Source of the DNA: Brevibacillus panacihumi W25
GTDB taxonomy: Bacteria; Bacillota; Bacilli; Brevibacillales; Brevibacillaceae
Assembly (NCBI RefSeq): GCF_000503775.1
Contig: NZ_KI629782.1
Span: 1,095,541-1,141,520, forward strand
DNA: 45,980 nt
Direction of reading: 5' to 3'
The notes under the pieces were generated by a model that was not told the DNA's origin, did no database searches, and was given only the letters and a program-made list of their open reading frames with translations. Position numbers and translations under genes: made by a program. Positions 1 through 6,028 of the stretch are shown one piece after another. The first letter of the stretch is position 1. Each line of letters begins with the position of its first letter.

Positions 1-545
1 TTTGCCTCCCTTTGATCCATTGCCATATACATGAGATCATCAATAATGACCAAATCGGATTCGTTTATTCTTTTAAGCTGCGTTTGTGATTTTGTGAGGT
101 ACTCTTGGGTTTTCAATAGATGGATCAACTCTCCCATGGTTGAAAAGGTAACTTGAAAACCCTTTTGTATCGCTTCTAACCCAAGTCCAATTGCAATGTG
201 GGTTTTGCCCACTCCTGGAGGACCAAGAAGGATCAGATTGTACTGTTGTTCTAGCCAATTCAGTTCCTTCAACTGTTTGATTTGGCGGGAACTGATTGAC
301 TTTTGCTCATCGATCTGAAATTCATCCAAGGTCTTTTGATAGGGAAACTTGGCCCATTTCAATCTCCTCTCCGCATTTTTTGCTTCTCTCCGTTTCAATT
401 CATAGGTTAAGAGTTCTTCTAGAAATTCCTGATAGGTCCAAGAGAATTTTTCAGCTTTACGAAGGAATTCAGGCAGTTCATTGGCTGTCTCCGCCATCCG
501 AAGATGGCGGAAGTAATTTTGCATGGTCTGTACGGTGCTGTTCAA
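1..545 (-). CDS. istB: IS21-family transposition helper ATPase IstB, C-terminus cut by window edge
   Basis: IstB is the AAA+ ATPase that works with the IstA transposase in target selection and strand transfer. The visible ~180 residues contain a Walker A motif GPPGVGKT and a Walker B motif LVIIDDL. An N-terminal segment of about 85 residues precedes the ATPase core, as is usual for IstB. I place the start at the TTG at 545 because AGGGGG lies about 9 bases upstream; TTG 551 or ATG 524 are alternatives. The start overlaps or abuts the istA stop at 548-550, suggesting translational coupling. The protein looks intact as far as it can be read, but without functional IstA it is unlikely to act alone. 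Confidence 0.9.
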   Translation of the reverse strand, partial: MNSTVQTMQNYFRHLRMAETANELPEFLRKAEKFSWTYQEFLEELLTYELKRREAKNAERRLKWAKFPYQKTLDEFQIDEQKSISSRQIKQLKELNWLEQQYNLILLGPPGVGKTHIAIGLGLEAIQKGFQVTFSTMGELIHLLKTQEYLTKSQTQLKRINESDLVIIDDLMYMAMDQREA

Positions 546-547
546 CG

Positions 548-929
548 TCAAATGCCCCCTAGTATTTTTAAATATTTATCCATTTCCCTCGTTGGTGAAG
601 TGGCTTGTAATGCGGAGAGGTTGCGGAAGTTGCTTGGTATTGCTTGATCGAAACGAGGTTCTGAGGAGGGCTTGGTATCTTTTAGTCGGGAAAGGTGCTG
701 TGCAACATCCCGGAGGTCATTTGCACTCCATAAATGGTCTTTTACACATACATCCAAGGCTTCCTCAATATCAGGTTGGAAATGGGTGATGGCATATTGA
801 ACGATTTGCAAATGATCACGTACATACCTCGGATACCGAACGCTTATCTCATGAATAAACAGCATTGCTTTTTCTTGATCGTGAAATTGGCGGATAATGG
901 TCTCCTTATAAGCATGAATCCCTTTAGAT
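548..929 (-). pseudogene. istA: istA 3' fragment (C-terminal ~125 residues of IS21 transposase)
   Basis: This is the tail of the IstA transposase, separated from its 5' part (3393-4590) by the IS256-family insertion. Reading istA from 4590 down to 3393 and continuing at 921 joins the peptides ...RDRSKG and IHAYKE... in frame, giving a protein of about 523 residues, normal for IstA. The apparent ATG near 985 belongs to the inserted element and is not a real start. The fragment contains only the C-terminal domain and no catalytic DDE residues. Confidence 0.88.
922..929. repeat. 8-bp target site duplication CTTTAGAT, left copy, of the IS256-family element
   Basis: CTTTAGAT at 922-929 is repeated at 3393-3400, immediately outside the two inverted-repeat ends. 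Eight bp is the usual duplication for the IS256 family. The shared block is really CCCTTTAGAT (920-929 and 3391-3400). The 8-bp reading is preferred because it makes the two IS ends align without a gap. Confidence 0.85.
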
Positions 930-957
930 GAGAGCGTAAAAAGTTTTGTGTAAATGG
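930..957 (+). repeat. Left inverted repeat of IS256-family element
   Basis: Twenty-eight bases starting GAGAGCGTAAAAAG and ending TTTTGTGTAAATGG, paired with the right repeat at 3365-3392, whose minus strand starts GGGATTGTAAATTA and ends with the same inner 14 bases. Confidence 0.85.
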
Positions 958-987
958 TTAAACTTTCCATTAAGGAGATGATCATTT

Positions 988-1158
988 ATGCAAGACAAAA
1001 GAGATCTTACGATCAAAGAATTAGCAAAGGATTGCCGCACCATCGAGGACGTCCATGTGATGCTGAAGGACCTGTTTCGTGACACGATCCAGCAGTTGTT
1101 TGAAGCCGAAATGGATGATCACTTAGGCTACAACAAGCATAGTTCCGACGGTGACCAT
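988..1158 (+). pseudogene. IS256-family transposase, 5' fragment (57 codons)
   Basis: This is the N-terminus of a Mutator/IS256-type transposase. It starts at ATG 988 behind AAGGAG (972-977) and contains the family segment EAEMDDHLGYNKHSSDGD. The frame runs into the inserted element at 1159 and stops at 1182. Joining codon 57 (..GDH at 1158) to base 2163 gives SSDGDHTGNSRNGYSKKT, the expected continuous family sequence, so the gene was intact before the insertion. The joined protein would be 405 residues. Confidence 0.9.
1154..1158. repeat. 5-bp target site duplication ACCAT, left copy
   Basis: ACCAT at 1154-1158 recurs at 2158-2162, directly outside the TGT...ACA tips of the 999-bp element. 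Five bp is the duplication length of Tn7-like, Tn5053-like and Mu-like transposons. Removing the element and one copy restores the transposase reading frame exactly. Confidence 0.88.
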
Positions 1159-1308
1159 TGTCCCGTGAAAATAAAGTTTTAGACTCAGAGGCGCGATTTA
1201 ACGCGTTTTATGAGATTAAAAATCGCCAGACTTCCAAAAATAAGTATTAGACTGACAATAAAAATGAAACAGCGGCGGACCAAGACTTGAAAAATAAAGT
1301 CTTAGACT
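1159..1308 (+). repeat. Left transposon end with three spaced transposase-site-like repeats (L1-L3)
   Basis: L1 is at 1166-1185, L2 at 1235-1253 (slightly degenerate: CAAAAATAAGTATTAGACT) and L3 at 1288-1308 (one extra A in the A-run). All fit (T)GAAAATAAAGTNTTAGACT. The copies start 53 to 69 bp apart, whereas the right-end copies touch each other. Confidence 0.85.
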
Positions 1309-1345
1309 GCCGCTGTCTTTGTTCAACTAACGTATCCCGTTAGTT
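1193..1345. other. Series of hairpins inside the left transposon end
   Basis: Three inverted repeats lie here. GCGATTT/AAATCGC (1193-1199, 1220-1226) sits between L1 and L2. CAGCGGC/GCCGCTG (1270-1276, 1309-1315) has an inner pair AAGACTT/AAGTCTT that encloses most of L3. AACTAACG/CGTTAGTT is at 1325-1332 and 1338-1345. Their role is unknown. They could be protein-binding dyads or a folded transcript. No open reading frame of note overlaps them. Confidence 0.6.
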
Positions 1346-1415
1346 CAGCAACAACAAGGATATGTTGTTCATTCCTTGGGTGTAAAAAATTATAATTTAT
1401 TACTCACAGTAATTA

Positions 1416-1952
1416 TTATTCGGCTGCCATAGCATCAGCTTTAGTTACATGTACAGTACCATGTGGATGGTGTGGAGGTGCATATATCGAATAAAGTTTT
1501 AGCGGGATATTGCCTGTATTAGTTACATTGTGCCATGTTCCAGCGGGTACCACAATGGCAAAGTCATCAGAGACTTTTCTTACAAAGCTTAAATTATTTT
1601 TACTCTTGCCCATTTGAACAATCCCTTGACCTTGTTCAATACGAAGGAATTGGTCAACGTTAGGGTGAATTTCCAACCCGATATCTTCGCCAACGTTAAT
1701 ACTCATCAATGTAACTTGCAAATGATTTCCTGTCCATAAAGCGGTACGATACGTACTGTTTTGCTTCGAAGCCTGATTGATATTAACTACAAACGGTTCA
1801 GGTCCATAATCTTTCAACTGAAAAACCAATCGATTATCATGCCATGTATCAGGAGGCATAGTCCTGTAAACATTCTGTCCTCCATAGTTATACATTGGTA
1901 CATTTACATGATATGGATATGGATATGGATACATATAAGGAACATTGTACAT
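1416..1952 (-). CDS. Single-domain cupin protein with Tyr/Pro-rich N-terminus (cargo of the mini-transposon)
   Basis: The ~178-residue protein begins with about 25 residues of Tyr/Pro repeats (MYNVPYMYPYPYPYHV), encoded by a tandem ATGGATATGGAT-type repeat near 1910-1935. A cupin beta-barrel follows. Motif 1 is seen around GLEIHPNVDQFLRIEQGQG and motif 2 around FAIVVPAGTWHNVTN, which supply candidate metal-binding histidines. The start is placed at ATG 1952 because GAAGGGA (1962-1968) lies 9 bases upstream. Upstream GTG 1970 and ATG 1961 are in frame but overlap that site. A Tyr-rich tail plus a mother-cell-type promoter suggests a spore-coat-associated protein; this is inference. An enzyme acting on sugars or oxidised substrates is equally possible for a cupin. 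A weak stem ATTACT/AGTAAT (1399-1413) followed by an A/T-rich stretch may end the transcript. Confidence 0.85.
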   Translation of the reverse strand: MYNVPYMYPYPYPYHVNVPMYNYGGQNVYRTMPPDTWHDNRLVFQLKDYGPEPFVVNINQASKQNSTYRTALWTGNHLQVTLMSINVGEDIGLEIHPNVDQFLRIEQGQGIVQMGKSKNNLSFVRKVSDDFAIVVPAGTWHNVTNTGNIPLKLYSIYAPPHHPHGTVHVTKADAMAAE

Positions 1953-1983
1953 TTTTTTCATTCCCTTCACGCATTTTTCAAAT

Positions 1984-2011
1984 TATCTTATGAAATATAC
2001 TTAGGGAATGT
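1984..2011 (-). promoter_or_regulatory. Putative sigma-K promoter of the cupin gene
   Basis: On the minus strand AC (2011-2010) is followed by 17 bases and then CATAAGATA (1992-1984). This fits the sigma-K consensus AC-N17-CATANNNTA. The predicted transcript start is about 25 bases before the chosen cupin start. A TATAAT-like block farther upstream (near 2029) could serve sigma-A, but no good -35 was seen with it. Confidence 0.6.
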
Positions 2012-2089
2012 ACCTAGATTCAGCATTATATAGAAAGCTATCGGAAGGGTGCTGTTGAAGGGTTCTGCCCGTTAGCTTTGCTCGCGATC

Positions 2090-2157
2090 AGACTACAACT
2101 TTATTTTCACGGTCTAACACTTTATTTTTCAGTCTAACACTTTATTTTCAATGAACA
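2090..2157 (-). repeat. Right transposon end with three abutting transposase-site-like repeats (R1-R3)
   Basis: Read inward on the minus strand: TGTTCAT (2157-2151), R1 TGAAAATAAAGTGTTAGACT (2150-2131), R2 with one extra A (2131-2111), and R3 TGAAAATAAAGTTGTAGTCT (2109-2090). The motif is the same as at the left end, and the copies are packed at about 20-bp steps. Confidence 0.88.
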
Positions 2158-2162
2158 ACCAT
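2158..2162. repeat. 5-bp target site duplication ACCAT, right copy
   Basis: Pairs with 1154-1158 on the other side of the 999-bp element. Confidence 0.88.
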
Positions 2163-3209
2163 ACAGGAAATAGTCGAAATGGCTACAGCAAAAAGACAGT
2201 GAAAACGAAGTTTGGTAACACAGAACTTCGTGTGCCTCGCGATCGCAACGGCGAATTTGAACCTCATATTGTGAAAAAACACGAGACTACCGCAAATGGT
2301 TTAGAAGAGCAAATCATTGCTCTCTATGCGAAAGGAATGTCTACGCGAGACATCGAGGAACACATGAAGGATTTATATGGGATTGAAGTGTCAGCGGCGA
2401 TGGTCAGTAAAGTAACGGATAAGATCATGCCAATGGTGGCGGAATGGCAATGTAGGCCTCTTGACCGCGTTTATCCCATTGTATTCCTTGACGCTATTCA
2501 TTTTAAAGTTCGCCAGGATAATCGGATCATCAATAAAGCAGCATACAGCGTTCTAGGCATTACAGTATCAGGACATAAGGACATTTTGGGTATCTGGATT
2601 GGCGAGCACGAGAGTGCTAGCTTTTGGCTAAATGTGTGTACGGAGTTGAAAAGTCGCGGGGTAGAAGATATCCTGATCGCGTGTAAGGACGGACTCTCAG
2701 GATTTTCAGAGGCAATTAATGCTGCGTTCCCGAGAACCCAGATTCAACTATGCGTCATCCACCAGATACGTAATTCAATGAAATATGTTCCCTTCAAAGA
2801 AGAGAAGCTAGTCTTGGCAGACTTAAAGAAAGTCTATCAAGCTCTTACATTAGAAGAAGCCGAGGTGGCTTTCGCTACGTTTAAAGAGAGATGGGAGAAA
2901 AAATATCCCATTATCATTCGCTCCTGGGAAAATAACTGGATTGAGTTGACCGCCTATTTTAACTATCCTGCTGAAATTCGTAAGATGATCTATACCACAA
3001 ATATTATTGAGGGATACCACCGTCAACTCCGCAAAGTAACCAAAACGAAAACTGCCTATCCAACCGACGACGCCCTACGGAAGATCATCTATCTTGCAAC
3101 GATTGAGGCTTCGAAGAAGTGGACTATGCCAGTCAGGAGTTGGAAAGAATGTATATCGCAGCTTGCTATCCATTTTGGAGACAGATTGCAAGCGGAACTG
3201 TCCGCCTGA
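2163..3209 (+). pseudogene. IS256-family transposase, 3' fragment (348 codons)
   Basis: This is the main body of the Mutator-type DDE transposase, cut from its first 57 codons by the mini-transposon. Visible blocks include TGNSRNGYSKKTVKTKFGNTELRVPRDRNG in two parts, the DAIHFKVR segment with the first catalytic Asp, the CKDGLSGFSEAI segment with the second, and the C-terminal TTNIIEGYHRQLRKVTKTK segment with the Glu. The frame is open to the stop at 3207-3209, so only the insertion disables it. An ATG at 2151 lies in the mini-transposon tip and is unlikely to be a natural start. Confidence 0.9.
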
Positions 3210-3364
3210 TCCATCGGTTGAGCCGGCTTGACATGGAGCCTCTGCGGGCATGAGATCTTGCGATTGGGCGATCCCTGTAAAAACATGCATCGCATGGCAA
3301 ACGAGCCTATCATGCCCGCCCCTCCATGTAAAGCCTTCGATGTGACTTTTTATTTCTTAAAAAC
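3210..3364 (+). other. IS256 3' non-coding tail
   Basis: This stretch between the transposase stop and the right inverted repeat (3365-3392) holds no supported gene. Short open frames here are not accompanied by ribosome sites. Confidence 0.5.
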
Positions 3365-3392
3365 CCATTTACACAAAATAATTTACAATCCC
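3365..3392 (-). repeat. Right inverted repeat of IS256-family element
   Basis: The minus strand reads GGGATTGTAAATTA then TTTTGTGTAAATGG, matching the left repeat (930-957) at 22 of 28 positions. The second copy of the 8-bp target duplication follows at 3393-3400. Confidence 0.85.
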
Positions 3393-4590
3393 CTTTAGAT
3401 CGATCACGTGAGTGCTGTCTACTTTTTATAAGCTCTCCTTTTCCGTGGCAAAGCCGATGTCGTGCAAGAACTTCTCCTTGCGGAGTTGCTCTGACAATCA
3501 GTTCCTCTTCATGAATCTCGATAAATACTTGATTCTCTCCCCTTGGACGGTATGTCCCTAAAGGAAGGGAGTACCGATTGGATTTATATTTAATCACATT
3601 GTCCTTATGGACAGTTCTTGTTATACTGGATCCACGGTTGCTCTCGAAAGAGAGCAGGGGAGAGACTGGCTTCAAGTGTTGCTTTTCGAGGGCGTGCACT
3701 TCAACCGGTCTCTTTTTTGTTGTATGGTGCACATTGTAATTGCCTGTCCGTGATAGCCAGGCCAGAGACCGTTCGTTCCATGCATCGATATTGGAGAAAA
3801 CCCTGTGTTTGGCAAAGTTTCTTTTCACGAATTTCACTACGTTTTCTATCTTGCCCTTACTTTGCGGATCTGCCTTGCGGCATAAATAAAGGCGAAATCC
3901 ACGTTCTTGCTTATAAGACTGAAATTCACTCGTCAGGATAATGTCTCCTGCATTTTCACTTACGGTGATCAGGTGATCTTGGTCATAAACCAATTCCTCT
4001 GGCATTCCTCCGAAAAATACGAATGCGTTTTCATGGCATCTGATTGCATCCCTTGTGGTAAAGGGTCTGCTTTGCCACTCTACATACTTGAAACGGGAGT
4101 GGGAGAGAACAAAAGTGATGAAGTATAATCTCACGTCCTTTTTTTCCATATTTTTAACCGTGACTTCTCCCCAATCCACTTGAGCCTGTTGGCCCATTGG
4201 CAACTCGTCCACTGCTTCGTGATCACGAATATGTACAATTTTCGGAATATGGTATATTTCCCTTAGCTCACTAACATAGGATCGAACTGTGCTTCCTCCA
4301 ATCTTAATGGAAGGATATTTCTCCTTTAACCAGTCCTCGACCTGAGAAGAAGACAGATCTGGATGTTCATGTAACCAACTGAGAATCCTATCCCGGTAGG
4401 GATTCAACTTTTTGCTTCTGTTACCAAGGGAATTGACCCAATCTGATGCCTCCTCAAAAGTCATATCTAGATATTTATAGACCGTGTTCCTCGACAGATC
4501 CAATTTCCTTGCGATGGCTGCCACCTTAAATCCTTGCTCTTTTAATTGATGAACCTGAAGATACAACAGTAATTTTTCCACCTTTCCCAT
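3393..4590 (-). pseudogene. istA: istA 5' fragment (IS21 transposase, N-terminal ~399 residues)
   Basis: The fragment carries an N-terminal helix-turn-helix (about residues 15-45, KVAAIARKLDLSRNTVYKYL) and the integrase core. First Asp is in QAQVDWGE, second Asp in LVYDQD, and Glu in DPQSKGKIENVVKF. The frame runs into the IS256 end and would read 28 foreign codons before a stop at 3310. The missing C-terminus is at 548-921. All catalytic residues are retained, but the family's C-terminal domain is lost. Confidence 0.9.
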
Positions 4591-4705
4591 CCCCCAGCCA
4601 AGCTATGTTGAACAAGTAATCATAGCTTAACTGGGTTACCAAGTGAAAGAAAAAAGTGTTCATTTCTATTTGGCGGATACTGTTGAATTTAGTTTAGCAG
4701 TTACA
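4591..4705 (-). repeat. IS21 terminal region upstream of istA
   Basis: This is the non-coding element end between the istA start and the junction with IS110. The outer tip on the minus strand is TGTAACTGCT at 4705. The IS110 host sequence GACGTAAATG resumes at 4706. The region should contain the transposase-binding repeats and the istA promoter; I could not identify them with confidence. Confidence 0.65.
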
Positions 4706-5108
4706 GACGTAAATGAAGCCAGTGCGTTTCCTGCTTTTGGTACGGTTCAAACTCCTCTTTGTAATAAAGTTCTCCTAAATGAACCGCGTCCAATTTATCG
4801 GTCTTCACTTTTCTTAGGTGCGTTTTCTTAGCCCGCTGGGCTAATAAGGGATTAAGGATATACAGGTCATAATTTTTCTCCTCTGCCCACTCTACAATGG
4901 GAAGGTGGTAGTGACCTGTAGCCTCAAGAATAATTGCTGGACGACAACCGCTGTCCTTTTCTACTTCCTTTAGCCTTCCATGAAGCCATTCCAAATCTGT
5001 TATGGTATGCGAAAAACGAAATCCTTTTCCGTATAATTTGTTCCGATCCAGAAAGATCTGTGCTTGGCTTTCTCCTTTTGCCACATCGATTCCTACAACT
5101 GGATTCAC
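4706..5108 (-). pseudogene. IS110-family recombinase, N-terminal 134 residues (broken)
   Basis: This is the RuvC-like half of a DEDD recombinase. It has VVGIDVAKG (first Asp), LEATGHYH (Glu) and KTDKLDA (Asp pair), and then runs into IS21 sequence after HWLHLR. The start is GTG 5108, equivalent to 43899 in the intact copy, with AGGGGAAGG upstream. The C-terminal Tnp domain is absent, so no active enzyme is expected. Confidence 0.88.
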
Positions 5109-5417
5109 GTTCTTCCTTCCCCTCACTTCTTTTACCGGCAGCCCCTTTAGCACTTGTATGCCATAGCTTCGCATGTGATACGGGATCTTGTCCCAACCAG
5201 CCCAAACATAGTTGTACAAGTAGGGGGTGAACAGTTTCCTCCACGGGTTTTTCCCAAAAAGGGGATCGTTCTACCCGGCTACCAATAGAGTAAAGCCATT
5301 TCCATGAAAAATGGCCAGCCAGTTTTTTCTGGCTGACCTCATAATACGAAAAAGGAGAAAACGCTTAGGCGGGTTGGGATCTTTGCTGGGGGTCATCCTG
5401 TCCGCCTCCACTCCAAA
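4706..5417 (-). mobile_element. IS110-family element, 5' part, truncated by the IS21 insertion
   Basis: Bases 4706-5412 appear identical, in reverse orientation, to 43595-44301 of the intact copy. The comparison was made by eye and by identical translations on both strands. The right side is cut at 4706 by the IS21 tip. At the left end of the element, the intact copy has 104 extra bases (43491-43594) between two TTTGG repeats where this copy has a single TTTGG (5413-5417). Weaker similarity continues a little beyond. The missing 3' half should lie left of the window. Confidence 0.85.
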
Positions 5418-5557
5418 TGCCTTCGCTTTTTTCCCATTTTTCCTCTGCCAGCTTTCCTAAACCCCTTGCCTCTTTGTTTGCGGGTATCTCATGGAGTTTT
5501 CTACCATCTTTTTCTACCATTGCAGTATAATGATTCCAATGAGAGAAGGAGGTACAT
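5418..5557 (+). other. Intergenic region with candidate promoter for the Rid-family gene
   Basis: The region holds a TATAAT at 5526-5531, 27 bases before the rid start codon. The ribosome site GGAGG lies at 5548-5552. No convincing -35 was found at the right distance. The part nearest IS110 (5418-5450) weakly resembles sequence left of 43490, so the true element boundary may lie within it. Confidence 0.45.
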
Positions 5558-5947
5558 ATGATGACGATCATCCGCAAAAATCCAGATGTTGTTGCTCCCC
5601 CGGTTGGCTCCTATTCGCACCTTACGATTGTGCCGAGAGATAAGGATATCCTGGTTTTGGCTGGACAAGTCGGGACGGATCCTGAGGGGAATGTTCCGGC
5701 AGATGTGAATGAACAGCTACGGAATGCACTTCTAAATGTGACGCGTATTTTGAATAGTGAAGGCGTTACCTCAGACGGGATTGTGAAAATCAATCTCTGG
5801 TTGACGGAAGAGATCGACCGGGATCGCTTTATTGAGATGTGGAACGAATTCCACGGCGGTCAGCCGCCATCTACGACGTTAGCCTATGTATCTGCTTTGG
5901 CCCAACCTGCTTTTAAGGTTGAAGTAGAAGCTTGGGCTGCTCGCTAA
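5558..5947 (+). CDS. Rid (YjgF/YER057c/UK114) family protein
   Basis: The 129-residue protein has the full chorismate-mutase-like Rid fold: the early GSYSHLTIVP strand, VLAGQVGTDPEG, the helix NEQLRNALLNVTRIL, and the C-terminal strand FKVEVEAWAAR. RidA members deaminate reactive enamine or imine intermediates from PLP enzymes and act as cytosolic trimers. Here the usual PAR(S/T) segment that carries the imine-binding Arg reads PPSTTLAYV, so that Arg seems missing. This points to a non-archetypal Rid subgroup. Start ATG 5558 follows GGAGG by 5 bases; ATG 5561 is the alternative. It is a single gene, ended by a shared hairpin terminator. Confidence 0.85.
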   Translation: MMTIIRKNPDVVAPPVGSYSHLTIVPRDKDILVLAGQVGTDPEGNVPADVNEQLRNALLNVTRILNSEGVTSDGIVKINLWLTEEIDRDRFIEMWNEFHGGQPPSTTLAYVSALAQPAFKVEVEAWAAR

Positions 5948-5955
5948 CAAAAAAC

Positions 5956-6020
5956 GCTCCCCGATCGGCAGCAGGTTCATCATTGCAACCTGACTGCCTT
6001 ACGGGGAGCATTTTATTTTT
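5956..6020. terminator. Bidirectional terminator between the Rid-family gene and the flippase gene
   Basis: GCTCCCCG (5956-5963) pairs with CGGGGAGC (6002-6009), with an inner pair GCAGCAGGTT/AACCTGACTGC. A T-rich run follows on the plus strand and AAAAAA precedes the stem, which gives a T-run on the minus strand. Confidence 0.8.
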
Positions 6021-6028
6021 TTTCATTC

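Larger units (their letters stand above)
1159..2157. mobile_element. 999-bp Tn7-like non-autonomous mini-transposon carrying a cupin gene
   Basis: The tips are TGT (1159-1161) and ACA (2155-2157). The outer 27 bases form an imperfect inverted repeat: seven variable bases (TGTCCCG on the left, TGTTCAT on the right) followed by the shared motif TGAAAATAAAGTNTTAGACT. The motif occurs three times near each end in inverted orientation. The left copies are spaced (1166, 1235, 1288) and the right copies abut (2150-2131, 2131-2111, 2109-2090). This asymmetry matches TnsB-site arrays in Tn7. No transposase, ATPase or targeting gene is present. The only gene is the cupin at 1416-1952. Movement would have to be by an enzyme supplied in trans. 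A Tn5053/TniA-type system is an alternative, because it also uses TGT tips, 5-bp duplications and subterminal repeats. Confidence 0.85.
930..3392 (+). mobile_element. IS256-family insertion sequence inside istA, itself interrupted by a Tn7-like mini-element
   Basis: The ends are 28-bp imperfect inverted repeats (930-957 and 3365-3392). They match at 22 of 28 positions and share the perfect inner block TTTTGTGTAAATGG. An 8-bp target duplication flanks the element. Subtracting the 999-bp inner element and one 5-bp duplication leaves about 1459 bp with one transposase gene, a normal size for this family. The element lies in the opposite orientation to the istA gene it interrupts. Confidence 0.9.
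1..4705 (-). mobile_element. IS21-family insertion sequence, right part (left end outside window), interrupted by an IS256-family element
   Basis: The element is defined by istA (3393-4590 plus 548-921) and istB (from 545 leftwards), which is the standard IS21 two-gene order. Its outer end on the istA side is at 4705. There the minus strand reads TGTAACTGCTAAAC, with the TG tip usual for IS21, and it abruptly replaces the IS110 sequence that continues in the intact copy at 43.9-45.1 kb. The other end, and the rest of the IS110 host, should lie to the left of the window. The 930-3392 stretch is a later insertion. The element is probably inactive because istA is broken. Confidence 0.85.

Noticed and set aside
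548..985. Stand-alone 145-residue hypothetical protein
   Set aside because: Its first ~20 residues are read from the IS256 end; the rest is the istA C-terminus.
1166..1308. Repeated TGAAAATAAAGTNTTAGACT motif as a CRISPR array
   Set aside because: Only three copies per end, uneven spacing, inverted at the other end, and tied to TGT/ACA tips with a target duplication. This is a transposon end, not CRISPR.
2151..3209. Independent 352-residue transposase starting at ATG 2151
   Set aside because: The ATG is inside the inserted element's tip. The true gene starts at 988 and is split.
5365..5577. 70-residue minus-strand frame next to the Rid-family gene
   Set aside because: Overlaps the rid start and the IS110 non-coding end with no start signal of its own.
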